From: Kiritimatiellia bacterium
GTDB lineage: Bacteria; Verrucomicrobiota; Kiritimatiellia; RFP12; UBA1067
Direction: 5' to 3'
Assembly: GCA_017520845.1 (NCBI GenBank)
Contig: JAFXEU010000016.1
Location: 1-36,973, forward strand
DNA: 36,973 bases
The position numbers and the translations under genes are program-made. Shown one piece after another: positions 17,362-24,956 of this stretch (positions within the stretch are counted from its first letter, which is position 1; every line of letters begins with the position of its first letter). The notes beneath the pieces are model-generated. The model did not search any database, was not told the origin of the DNA, and saw nothing but the letters and a program-made list of their open reading frames with translations.

Positions 17362-19188
17362 ATGGACAAGAATGGAATTATGTGCGCGGCGGCGCTTTTG
17401 CTTTCCGTCGCCGCGGTCGCGGCGGAACCCGCGTTTGAAACGTTCATCTGCCACCGCGGCGAATCGCACGACGCGCCGGAGAATACGCTTGCCGCCTTCC
17501 GGATGGCGGCGGATCGCGGCTTCGGCTTCGAGTGCGACATCTACCTCTCCAAAGACGGGCGCGTCTTCACTTTCCACGACGGCACGCTTAAGCGCACGTC
17601 GGGCGGCGCGAATACGAAGAGGTGCAACGAAGCGACGTGGGACGAAGTCTCGAAGCTAGACGTCGGCTCGTGGGGGAAGTGGAAAGGCTCGAAATTCGCC
17701 GGAGCGCGCCCCGCGCTCTTCGAGGAAGTGCTGGAGCTGGCGCGCGACGGCAGATGGATCTACGTCGATGTGAAAGCCAGGACGGGCGACATCGTGCCGT
17801 ACGTCAAGGCGATTCTCGAAAAGCAGACGAGGGCGAACCCGAAAAACACGCTCTTCCTCTGCGGCTTCGTCGAATGCGGCAAGGCGTTCAAGGAACTGCT
17901 GCCGGAATACAAGGTCCTCTCGTGCCTCAACTGCTGCAAGGGATGGAAGAAGGGCGCGCCGCCCGTCCCCGTCGAACAAATCATCGCAACGACGAAAGAG
18001 ATGGGCGCGGACGGCGTCGATCTCAGATACATCGCAAGCGTGACCACGCCGGAATACATGAAGGCGATCAAGGACGCCGGGCTCGAACTGCACGTCTTTA
18101 CGGTGGACCGCCTGCCGGACGCTGTCGAGGCGTTCAAACGCGGCGCCCAGACCGTCACGACAAACTGCGCGAAAAAACTTCTCGACGAATACACCGCCGG
18201 GAGCGCGCCTGCGGAAGAGAACGTCCCCGCGGTGCGTCTCGCGGCGCGCAAGGCGTTCGCGGATTTGAAGTTCGGCATATTCCTCCACTGGGGCTTCAAC
18301 GCGATGTACGCGCAGGGCGAGTGGTATCTCGAAAAGAAAGGCCTGAAGGCGAGCGAATACGAGAAGGCGGCGAACGCCTTCTATCCGCATGATTTCGACG
18401 CTCTCGAATGGTGCAAGGCGTTCCGCGACGCCGGCGCGAAATACGTGGTGTTCACAACGCGCCATCACGACGGCTTTTCGATGTTCGACACGAAGGCGAG
18501 CGACTACGACATCGTGGACGCCACGCCTTTCAAGCGCGACGTCGTGAAAGAACTTGCCGAGGCATGCCGCAAGACGGGGCTGAAGCTAGGTTTCTACTAT
18601 TCGCTCATGGACTGGCGCCATCCGGCGTACCCCACGGGAGAGCGCACAAAGGCGCGCAGCCGCCTCGACAACCGCAACGAGAACTACGCGGAATATCTCG
18701 CGTTCATGAAAGCGCAGCTCACGGAGCTTCTGACGAATTACGGCGACGTCCTCTCGATCTGGTTCGACGGCGAATGGGACCACGCCAAGGACGCCACGCC
18801 CTTCGACTGGAAGCTCGGCGAAATCTACGATCTCATCCACACTCTTCAGCCCGGATGCCTCGTTCTCAACAACCACCACCACGCGATGCGCCCCGGCGAA
18901 GACATACAGGTCTTCGAGCGCGACGCGCCGGGCGAGAACAAGGCCGGCTACAGCGGCGAACAGTCGCCGGACGCGCGCTACGCCAAAGAGACGTGCGACA
19001 CGATGGTGAACGACCACTGGGGATATTGCGTGCGCGATACGGATTGGAAGAGCGTCGAGGAAGTACGCGAACTCATCCGCCGCACCAACGAAAAAGGCGC
19101 GAATCTCCTCTTGAACATCGGGCCGCAGGCGGACGGCAATCTCCCGCCCGCCGCGCTCGAAATCCTCTCGAAACTCCAGAAGGACTGA
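17362..19188 (+). CDS. Exported fusion: glycerophosphodiester phosphodiesterase (GDPD) + GH29 alpha-L-fucosidase
   Basis: 608 residues with a signal peptide (about 1-21). Residues about 25-275 are a GDPD TIM barrel: CHRG (His31), PENT (Glu40), FECDIYLS (Glu57, Asp59) and FHDGTL (His72) are the catalytic and metal-binding set. After a short linker, residues about 290-608 form a GH29 barrel with IFLHWG, TTRHHDGF and IWFDGEWD (nucleophile Asp469). Each half is close to normal family length, so both may be active: one releasing glycerol-3-phosphate from phosphodiesters, the other removing alpha-L-fucose. AAGGAGAT precedes ATG 17362. It begins a tightly packed set with the next three genes, the first only 9 bp downstream. 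Confidence 0.87.
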   Translation: MDKNGIMCAAALLLSVAAVAAEPAFETFICHRGESHDAPENTLAAFRMAADRGFGFECDIYLSKDGRVFTFHDGTLKRTSGGANTKRCNEATWDEVSKLDVGSWGKWKGSKFAGARPALFEEVLELARDGRWIYVDVKARTGDIVPYVKAILEKQTRANPKNTLFLCGFVECGKAFKELLPEYKVLSCLNCCKGWKKGAPPVPVEQIIATTKEMGADGVDLRYIASVTTPEYMKAIKDAGLELHVFTVDRLPDAVEAFKRGAQTVTTNCAKKLLDEYTAGSAPAEENVPAVRLAARKAFADLKFGIFLHWGFNAMYAQGEWYLEKKGLKASEYEKAANAFYPHDFDALEWCKAFRDAGAKYVVFTTRHHDGFSMFDTKASDYDIVDATPFKRDVVKELAEACRKTGLKLGFYYSLMDWRHPAYPTGERTKARSRLDNRNENYAEYLAFMKAQLTELLTNYGDVLSIWFDGEWDHAKDATPFDWKLGEIYDLIHTLQPGCLVLNNHHHAMRPGEDIQVFERDAPGENKAGYSGEQSPDARYAKETCDTMVNDHWGYCVRDTDWKSVEEVRELIRRTNEKGANLLLNIGPQADGNLPPAALEILSKLQKD

Positions 19189-19197
19189 GGACCGGAA

Positions 19198-21849
19198 ATG
19201 AAAGCGCCGTACCGCCGCAGCAAATTCCTTTCGCTCGCCGCAATCTCCTGCGCGGCGATTTTCGCCGCGCACGGCGCGGCGCAGAAGCGAGCCGTCCAGG
19301 AGGAAAACATTCCCGAGGCGACGACGGGGGAAATGCCGGAAGACGCCGTATGCGCGGAGATGGAGCTGGCGGTGGACGCGGCCGTCTGGGCGGATTGGCG
19401 GCGTACGCATCCCGCGCCGTTCTGGCTCTTCGGAGAGGAGCGCCGCCTTGCCGTGCGCAACAGCATCATCCCCGCGCATTGGTTCGCGGACGGGAGCGAG
19501 GCGGCGAAAATATTCCGCGGCCGCGCACAGCCCGGCGAATGGTATGCGTTCCAGGTATGCGTCGCGTCCGACAAGGCGCGCGAACTCGTATGGGAGGCGA
19601 AGACGCCGCTCGCCGTCACGCGCATCACGCCGCTCGCCGTCACGCGCATCACGCCGCGCGAATGCCGCGTCGCCGGCGGCGGCGTCAAGCCGATATGGGT
19701 GATGGTGGATATTCCGAAAGACGCGGCTTCGAAGACGTTCACAGGCGAGGTCGCCGTGCGCGACGCCACGACCGGCGAGAGCGCCGCGCTGCCTTTCGAG
19801 ATCTTCGCTGACGGCCCCGTGCTGGAGGATGGCGGCGTGGCGGATGCGTGGCGCCTCGCGCGTTTGAAATGGCTGAACTCCGGCATCGGGCGCGAAGATA
19901 CGCTCGTAAAACCCTACACGCCGGTGGAGGCGGATCGCGCGACGCGCACGGTGAAGATACTCGGTCGCGAACTCGTGCTGGGCGAGAACGGCTTGCCGGA
20001 GCAGCTCGTCTCGTATTTCAGCGGCTCGAATACGCGCATCGGGAAGGACGGCACGCGGCTTCTCTCCGGGCCGTTCGAATTCATCCTTTCTTCCGCGGCC
20101 GCCGGGAAGGCGGAATTCGCGTTCACGGAGATTTCGCGGACGCGCGCTTCGTGGGAGGCCGCGACGGAATACGGCGCGGCGAAGGTTTCGGTGCAAGGCG
20201 CCATCGACTTTACCGGCAGCTGCTCGTTCAGGATTCGCGTGCATGGCGCCGCCCCCAAGGTCTCGGCGCGCTTGCGCATCACGATGGATGCGGCGAACGC
20301 GCGCTTTCTGGACGGGTTCGGGAGGAATGGCGGCGAGCTGGAAGACGGCGCCGTCCTCGAGCAGGAGTGGAACGACGCGCACTGCCGCGATTCGCTTTGG
20401 ATCGGGCGCGTGAACGGCGCTTTCGCAATACGCTTCAAGGATGCGGACTACCGCCGCCCGCTGGTAAACGCATACTACAAATGGCGGAAGATTCTGCTGC
20501 CTGCGAGTTGGGCGGCGAACGGGAAGATTCGCGTCGCGAAATCCGGAGGCTCTGCCGTCGTGGAGGCGTGGGGAGAAGACGCGCCGGCGGATGCGGAGTG
20601 GAACTTCGATCTATATCTTACGCCGTTCCATCCGCTCGACATGAAGGCGCATCTCGCAGACAGATACTGCCACTTGAAGCTGAAGACGAAGACTTTCGAC
20701 GCCGCCGCGATACGCCGGAAGGGAGCGACTGTCGTGAACGTGCACCACAACACGCTGTGGAATCCGTATATCAATTACCCGTTTAGCGCCGATGGCGAGC
20801 CGTTGCTGCACAAGATGGCGGAAGAGGCGCACGCGGCCGGCCTCAAGCTGAAGCTCTACTACACGACGCGCGAACTCACGCAGAACATGCCGGAGTTTTT
20901 CGCCTTGAAGTCGCTTGACGGCGAGGTTGTCATGGAGCGCGACGCATCCGTTCCCGGCTGGCCGGTCACCAACCGCCGCGGCCCGCATCCGTGGCTGAAA
21001 GCGCATGTCGGCGAAGATATAATCCCCGCGTGGCGGGAGACGGTGGATTTCTCCGCGCACTACGCTCCGCGCCTCGATCTCGCGGTGATCACCACGCCAG
21101 AGACGCGCTGGGACAATTTCTATCTCGAGGGGCTGGACTATCTCGTGCGCAAGCATGGAATCGACGGCTTGTACATCGACGACACGGCGCTCTCCGGGGA
21201 GTCCATGCGGCGCGCGCGCCGCATACTCGGGCGCGACGGCAAGCGGCGGCTCGTCGATAACCACAGCTGGAACCACCACAATCCTCTCGCCGGCGGCAAT
21301 TCCACCAACCTCGCGTTCATCGACTTGTATCCGTATTTCGATCTCCTGTGGCGCGGCGAGGGCTTCAACAACAACACCCCGGCGGGCTTCTGGCTCGTGG
21401 AGCGCTCCGGCATTCCGTTCGGCATCCCCGGCGAAATGCTCGGCAAGGGCGATCCTGTCAAGGGATTCGTCTTCGGCATGACCGACCGCATGGGCTGGGG
21501 CAACCGCAATGGTTCGCCGCAGTGCATGTGGAAATTCTTCGACGAGACCGGTCTCGGCGACATGGAGTTCATCGGCTGGTGGGACGACGCATGCCCGGTG
21601 CGCACCGCCGGCGACGCCGAAATAAAGGCGAGCGTCTGGAAAGGCGCCGGCAAGACCGTCCTCGCGATCGCGAATTTCTCCGACTCGCCGAAGAAGGCGG
21701 TTTTCTCGTTCGATGGCGGCGCCGCGGGATGGACGCGGCCGGCGATCGAGAATGTCCAGAGCGCAGGGGCGGCGCCGGACTTTGCAAAACCGGTCGAAAT
21801 CCCGGCGAACGGCGGCTTCATACTAGTGTCGTGCGAGGAGGCGAAATGA
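19198..21849 (+). CDS. Exported putative glycoside hydrolase, GH123/DUF6067-like
   Basis: 883 residues with a signal peptide (about 1-27). The first about 230 residues resemble the N-terminal beta-sandwich of GH123-type proteins. A second sandwich follows, then a TIM-barrel part with VHHNTLWNPYINYPF, LKLYYTTRE and HGIDGLYIDDTA (about residues 655-666); the paired Asp in the last motif is a candidate catalytic site. A small beta domain ends the protein. GH123 members act on beta-N-acetylgalactosaminides, but this protein is divergent and its activity is not proven. A 24-bp tandem duplication (19603-19650) repeats TPLAVTRI. The gene overlaps the next by 4 bp (ATGA). Confidence 0.68.
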   Translation: MKAPYRRSKFLSLAAISCAAIFAAHGAAQKRAVQEENIPEATTGEMPEDAVCAEMELAVDAAVWADWRRTHPAPFWLFGEERRLAVRNSIIPAHWFADGSEAAKIFRGRAQPGEWYAFQVCVASDKARELVWEAKTPLAVTRITPLAVTRITPRECRVAGGGVKPIWVMVDIPKDAASKTFTGEVAVRDATTGESAALPFEIFADGPVLEDGGVADAWRLARLKWLNSGIGREDTLVKPYTPVEADRATRTVKILGRELVLGENGLPEQLVSYFSGSNTRIGKDGTRLLSGPFEFILSSAAAGKAEFAFTEISRTRASWEAATEYGAAKVSVQGAIDFTGSCSFRIRVHGAAPKVSARLRITMDAANARFLDGFGRNGGELEDGAVLEQEWNDAHCRDSLWIGRVNGAFAIRFKDADYRRPLVNAYYKWRKILLPASWAANGKIRVAKSGGSAVVEAWGEDAPADAEWNFDLYLTPFHPLDMKAHLADRYCHLKLKTKTFDAAAIRRKGATVVNVHHNTLWNPYINYPFSADGEPLLHKMAEEAHAAGLKLKLYYTTRELTQNMPEFFALKSLDGEVVMERDASVPGWPVTNRRGPHPWLKAHVGEDIIPAWRETVDFSAHYAPRLDLAVITTPETRWDNFYLEGLDYLVRKHGIDGLYIDDTALSGESMRRARRILGRDGKRRLVDNHSWNHHNPLAGGNSTNLAFIDLYPYFDLLWRGEGFNNNTPAGFWLVERSGIPFGIPGEMLGKGDPVKGFVFGMTDRMGWGNRNGSPQCMWKFFDETGLGDMEFIGWWDDACPVRTAGDAEIKASVWKGAGKTVLAIANFSDSPKKAVFSFDGGAAGWTRPAIENVQSAGAAPDFAKPVEIPANGGFILVSCEEAK
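19603..19650 (+). repeat. In-frame tandem duplication, 24 bp x 2
   Basis: Two exact 24-base units (19603-19626 and 19627-19650) encode TPLAVTRI twice, followed by the first seven bases of a third unit. It looks recent because it is perfect. Confidence 0.85.
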
Positions 21850-23330
21850 ACCTGAAGGTATCGCGCAGGGAATTTCTGAAAGATTCGCTGGCGGCGCTTG
21901 GCTTTGTTGCGCTGCCCGGCGGGTTCTTGTTCGCCGCGCCGGAAGGCTGGAAGCCGGGCAAAAAGCCGAATCTCGTTTTCGGCGTTCTTTCCGATACGCA
22001 TTTGAGAACGCGCGGCGGGCCGATCGGAAGGCCGGGACTCAACTGGCCGGACAAGTATTTTCGCAACGCGCTCGAATACTTCAAACGGCGCGGCGTCGAT
22101 GCGGTGGTGCATTGCGGCGATATGGCGCATCGCGGCCAGGTCGAGGAATTGCAGTATCACGCAAATGCGTGGAACAAGGTGTTCGGTCCATCCGGCGGCC
22201 CGGTGAAGCTGTTCGTCACCGGCAACCACGATACCGACGGCGCCGGATACGGCGCGTTCGTCGCCAACAAGTATCCCGATCCCGAGGAGAGGGCGAAGCA
22301 CGTGCTCGCAACCGACATGGCCGCCAACTGGGAGAAAATCTGGGGCGAGAAGTACGACAGCGTCTGGCACAAAGAGGTCAAGGGTTACCATTTCTTCGGG
22401 CGGCATTGGAGCGTCGACGACGCGGAGCTTGTGCGGCTTGTGGAGGAAACGGGAAAGACCGTTCGGCTCGACGATCCGGCGCGTCCGTTCTTCTTCATGA
22501 CACACCGGCGCCCCGGCGCTCCGCTCCGCAAGCGCGTGTCGGCGAAGCGCAACGCCGTCTCGTTCTTCGGGCACAATCACTGGAGCATTACCAACTGGAA
22601 CATGGCGTATCTGTACTACGGCCGTCTGCCGTGTTTCGAGTGCGCATCGTGCGAGCCGCGCGGATGCTCCGGGCTCGCCGGCGACGCCTGGATAACGAAA
22701 GCGAAACTGGAAGGGCGGGATCCGGCGAACACGGGCAAGGGGCGCCAGGGATACGTCGTATGCATGTACGACGACATGATGGTTCTCGAACGCCACGATT
22801 TCTCCGACGGCGAGGCCAGCCTCGGCGCGGACTGGGTGATGCCGCTCGGCAAGCGCGATCCGCATCCGCTCTCGAAGGACGAGTTGAAGAAGGCGATCGG
22901 CGAGCCGCAGTTCCGCAAAGGCGCGAAGCTGGAAGTTGTAAATGTTGCCAATGTGGAAATATTGCCAAATGCCAATATCCAATCCCAATTGGAAACTGGC
23001 AACATTGGAATTGGCAATACTGGCAATACTGGCAACATTGTTATCAAGATCCCTCTCGCTGACGGCAATCCCGGTTCGCGGGTGTATGCGTACGAGGTTG
23101 TCGTGGCGGGCGACGAAGGAACGCCGAAACTCCACAAGGCGGTTTACGCGGCGGGCGTAAACACGGGCGTCGGCCACGAGCCGAATGGAGGCGTTACGAC
23201 GCTGGACATTCCATATTCAGAAATCTCATCCCTCATCCCCCATCCCTCATCCCAAATCACCGTCGCCGTCCGTCCGTTGACTTCGCTTGGTACGAAAGGA
23301 AAGGAAATAAAGACATGTTGGCAAGTATAG
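21846..23330 (+). CDS. Tat-exported calcineurin-like metallophosphoesterase
   Basis: 494 residues from ATG 21846, chosen because GAGGAG lies just upstream and the start overlaps the previous stop as ATGA; the frame stays open upstream but without meaning. SRREFLKDSLAALG (about 6-19) is a twin-arginine-like signal. Metal ligands are SDTH (Asp50, His52), CGDM (Asp92), GNHD (Asn127, His128, Asp129) and FFGHNHW (His243, His245), a complete family set. Substrate unknown; possibilities include phosphoesters released from glycans or lipids. The C-terminal third holds two low-complexity inserts (22933-23046 and 23216-23262). It overlaps the following phosphoesterase gene by 16 bp. Confidence 0.83.
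   Translation: MNLKVSRREFLKDSLAALGFVALPGGFLFAAPEGWKPGKKPNLVFGVLSDTHLRTRGGPIGRPGLNWPDKYFRNALEYFKRRGVDAVVHCGDMAHRGQVEELQYHANAWNKVFGPSGGPVKLFVTGNHDTDGAGYGAFVANKYPDPEERAKHVLATDMAANWEKIWGEKYDSVWHKEVKGYHFFGRHWSVDDAELVRLVEETGKTVRLDDPARPFFFMTHRRPGAPLRKRVSAKRNAVSFFGHNHWSITNWNMAYLYYGRLPCFECASCEPRGCSGLAGDAWITKAKLEGRDPANTGKGRQGYVVCMYDDMMVLERHDFSDGEASLGADWVMPLGKRDPHPLSKDELKKAIGEPQFRKGAKLEVVNVANVEILPNANIQSQLETGNIGIGNTGNTGNIVIKIPLADGNPGSRVYAYEVVVAGDEGTPKLHKAVYAAGVNTGVGHEPNGGVTTLDIPYSEISSLIPHPSSQITVAVRPLTSLGTKGKEIKTCWQV
22933..23046 (+). repeat. In-frame quasi-repeat insert built from TTGGCAATA-like words
   Basis: This AT-richer patch inside the phosphoesterase gene consists of scrambled direct and inverted copies of AATGTTGCCAAT / ATTGGCAATACTGG words, encoding an Asn/Ile/Gly-rich stretch (residues about 363-400). 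It interrupts otherwise GC-rich coding sequence without breaking the frame. Confidence 0.65.
23216..23262 (+). repeat. In-frame CATCCCTCATCC quasi-repeat
   Basis: Near the 3' end of the same gene, short units CTCATCC and CCATCCC recur several times, encoding SSLIPHPSS-like residues. The patch is pyrimidine-rich and unlike its surroundings. Confidence 0.6.
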
Positions 23331-24658
23331 GTTCTTCTCTTCTTTCGAGACGCGGATTTTTCCGCAGCGCGATTGCGGCTGTTGGAGCGCCGCGTCTCGC
23401 GACGGCGGCCGGGAAAGCGGACGCGGCGGGCGCGCCTCTCCCGCCGCGCGAAGGCTCGCGTCTCATCGTTTCCGCCCCGGTTCTCCAGAATGCGGCGGAA
23501 CGGTCGATGGGCGTCGCTTTCGCCGTATCCGCCGACGCGAGCGGCTGGGTGGAGATCGCGTCGTCGCCCGACATGCGCGACGCCAGGCGCGTCTATTCCG
23601 GCGGACTCGGCATGATGGAGGTCAACGACAGGATCGCGCAGATACTCGTGCGAGATCTCGCGCCAGCGACGCGCTACTGGTACCGCATCGGCGCGGACCG
23701 TATCAGCTACAAAGGCGGCTATCGCATGAAGAACCTTGGAAGCGAGGTTGACGGGAATATCCACTCTTTCTCGACGCTCGGCGCGGAGGCGTCCGGCTCC
23801 TTCTGCATAATCAACGACACGCACGAAAAGGACGCGGTGCTTGAATGCGTCTTCTCGAAGCTCGCGAAACTGAAGCCGTCGGCCGTCGTCTGGAACGGCG
23901 ACGCGACCAACACGACGGAAGACTGGGCGCGCGCCTTGCAGACGTTCATCGCGCCGTGCGCAAACCATCCCGGATACGCCGCAGACACGCCGTACCTGTT
24001 CATGAACGGCAACCACGACTTCCGGGGACGCTTCGCGCGGCATCTTGAGCGGGTGTGGATGTTCCGCGATCCTGCGGAACGAGACGGGAGGTTCGCGGAA
24101 CTCGGCCGCAACTTCGTCCAGCGCATCGGGGACGTGGCGCTTATCGGCCTCGACACGGGCGAGGACAAGCCGGACTCGCATCCGGCCTTCGCGGGGATTT
24201 TCCAGATGGACCGCTACTGCGAGCTGCAGACGGAATGGCTTGCGGAAGAAGTCGAGAAGCCGGCGATAAAGACAGCGCGTTTCAAGGTCGTGGTCTGCCA
24301 CATTCCGCTTTGCCGCCCGGAGAGACGCAATCCAGGCATCCAGTCCGGTGACGGATCGATCAGAGGCGGTTGCGCGGCTTGGTCGCGGCCGTGCGGCATG
24401 CGGTGGCGTCCGCTTCTCGTCAAGGCGGGAGTGGATCTCGTCGTGTCCGGCCATACGCACCGTTTCGCCCATTGCGCGCCGTTTGCCGACTGTCCCTGGC
24501 CGCAGATTATCGGCGGCGGATGCAATGCCGATCCGGCGGTCAAGCGGGGCTTTCCGACCGTGGTGGAGGGGCGGGTCGAAAACGGGCGACTTTGCATGCG
24601 CGTCCACAACTGCGTGAACGGAAAGATTGTATGCGAAAAGGCATTGTCGTGTACTTAG
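23315..24658 (+). CDS. Exported metallophosphoesterase, purple-acid-phosphatase-like layout
   Basis: 447 residues. SRRGFFRSAIAAVG (about 11-24) is a twin-arginine-like signal. Residues about 48-150 look like the fibronectin-type N-domain of purple acid phosphatases (APATRYWYRIG). The catalytic domain has NDTH (Asp168, His170), WNGDAT (Asp196), NGNHDF (Asn233, His234, Asp235), VVCHIP and SGHTHRF (His380, His382). AAAGGAAA precedes ATG 23315, which lies inside the previous gene (16-bp overlap), so the two phosphoesterases are almost surely co-translated. The substrate is not predictable. It ends the operon that starts with LamG1 or the GDPD-fucosidase. Confidence 0.8.
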   Translation: MLASIGSSLLSRRGFFRSAIAAVGAPRLATAAGKADAAGAPLPPREGSRLIVSAPVLQNAAERSMGVAFAVSADASGWVEIASSPDMRDARRVYSGGLGMMEVNDRIAQILVRDLAPATRYWYRIGADRISYKGGYRMKNLGSEVDGNIHSFSTLGAEASGSFCIINDTHEKDAVLECVFSKLAKLKPSAVVWNGDATNTTEDWARALQTFIAPCANHPGYAADTPYLFMNGNHDFRGRFARHLERVWMFRDPAERDGRFAELGRNFVQRIGDVALIGLDTGEDKPDSHPAFAGIFQMDRYCELQTEWLAEEVEKPAIKTARFKVVVCHIPLCRPERRNPGIQSGDGSIRGGCAAWSRPCGMRWRPLLVKAGVDLVVSGHTHRFAHCAPFADCPWPQIIGGGCNADPAVKRGFPTVVEGRVENGRLCMRVHNCVNGKIVCEKALSCT

Positions 24659-24705
24659 TTTTTCGCCAAATGGGCTGAAAACCGTGTTTCCCTCAGCACG
24701 ACCAC

Positions 24706-24731
24706 GGGGATTTTTGGTATAATTCAAGAAA
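24706..24731 (+). promoter_or_regulatory. Recurring promoter copy (before mini-remnant 1)
   Basis: GGGGATTTTTGGTATAATTC is identical to the ATPase promoter; TATAAT is 24718-24723. The following start codon has become GTG (24732). Upstream CGTGTTTCCCTCAGCACGA resembles the upstream flank of the copy at 27.1 kb. Confidence 0.7.
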
Positions 24732-24824
24732 GTGGAAAAAGTTGCGACAGATATCTACACGTTTTCGGAACTTCGGACGAGTCGAAGAACTCGTGGAGGA
24801 GTTGAAAAGTTGAAAGGTGCGTAG
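24732..24824 (+). pseudogene. Internally deleted AAA-ATPase gene, mini-remnant 1
   Basis: The frame begins with the ATPase N-terminus (MEKVATDIYTF-like, GTG start), then jumps at CTTCGG-ACGAG-TCGAAG to the DNA encoding the ATPase C-terminal end, in a shifted frame, and stops after 30 codons. More than 1.4 kb of the parent gene is missing. The junction is the same as in remnant 2. CTTCG/CGAAG at the junction could form a 5-bp hairpin. After 24804 the sequence diverges from the other copies. Confidence 0.7.
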
Positions 24825-24956
24825 CGAAGACGCCTCGTCGTCGGAGCAAACTTTTTTTGCCGCGTCGGCCCTAGATATGCACTCGAAGTCTTGGACGCCG
24901 CAAGGTGATTATAACAGGTGAAAATTTAAATCTAAATCACAGGAAGGTCGAAATCG

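Larger units (their letters stand above)
24659..24956. other. Intergenic region with mini-ATPase remnant and no other gene
   Basis: Apart from the promoter and remnant at 24706-24824, this stretch holds a short GCGT/ACGC hairpin near 24818-24832, a T7 run at 24852-24858 without a good stem, and an A/T-rich stretch (24920-24938) before the GH36 ribosome-binding site. Nothing else is recognised. Confidence 0.5.

Noticed and set aside
21348..21845. Upstream extension of the first metallophosphoesterase frame
   Set aside because: It overlaps the GH123-like gene, has Arg/His-rich noise, and the Tat signal with a good Shine-Dalgarno begins at 21846.
24850..24860. T7 run as an intrinsic terminator
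   Set aside because: No stable stem lies directly upstream.
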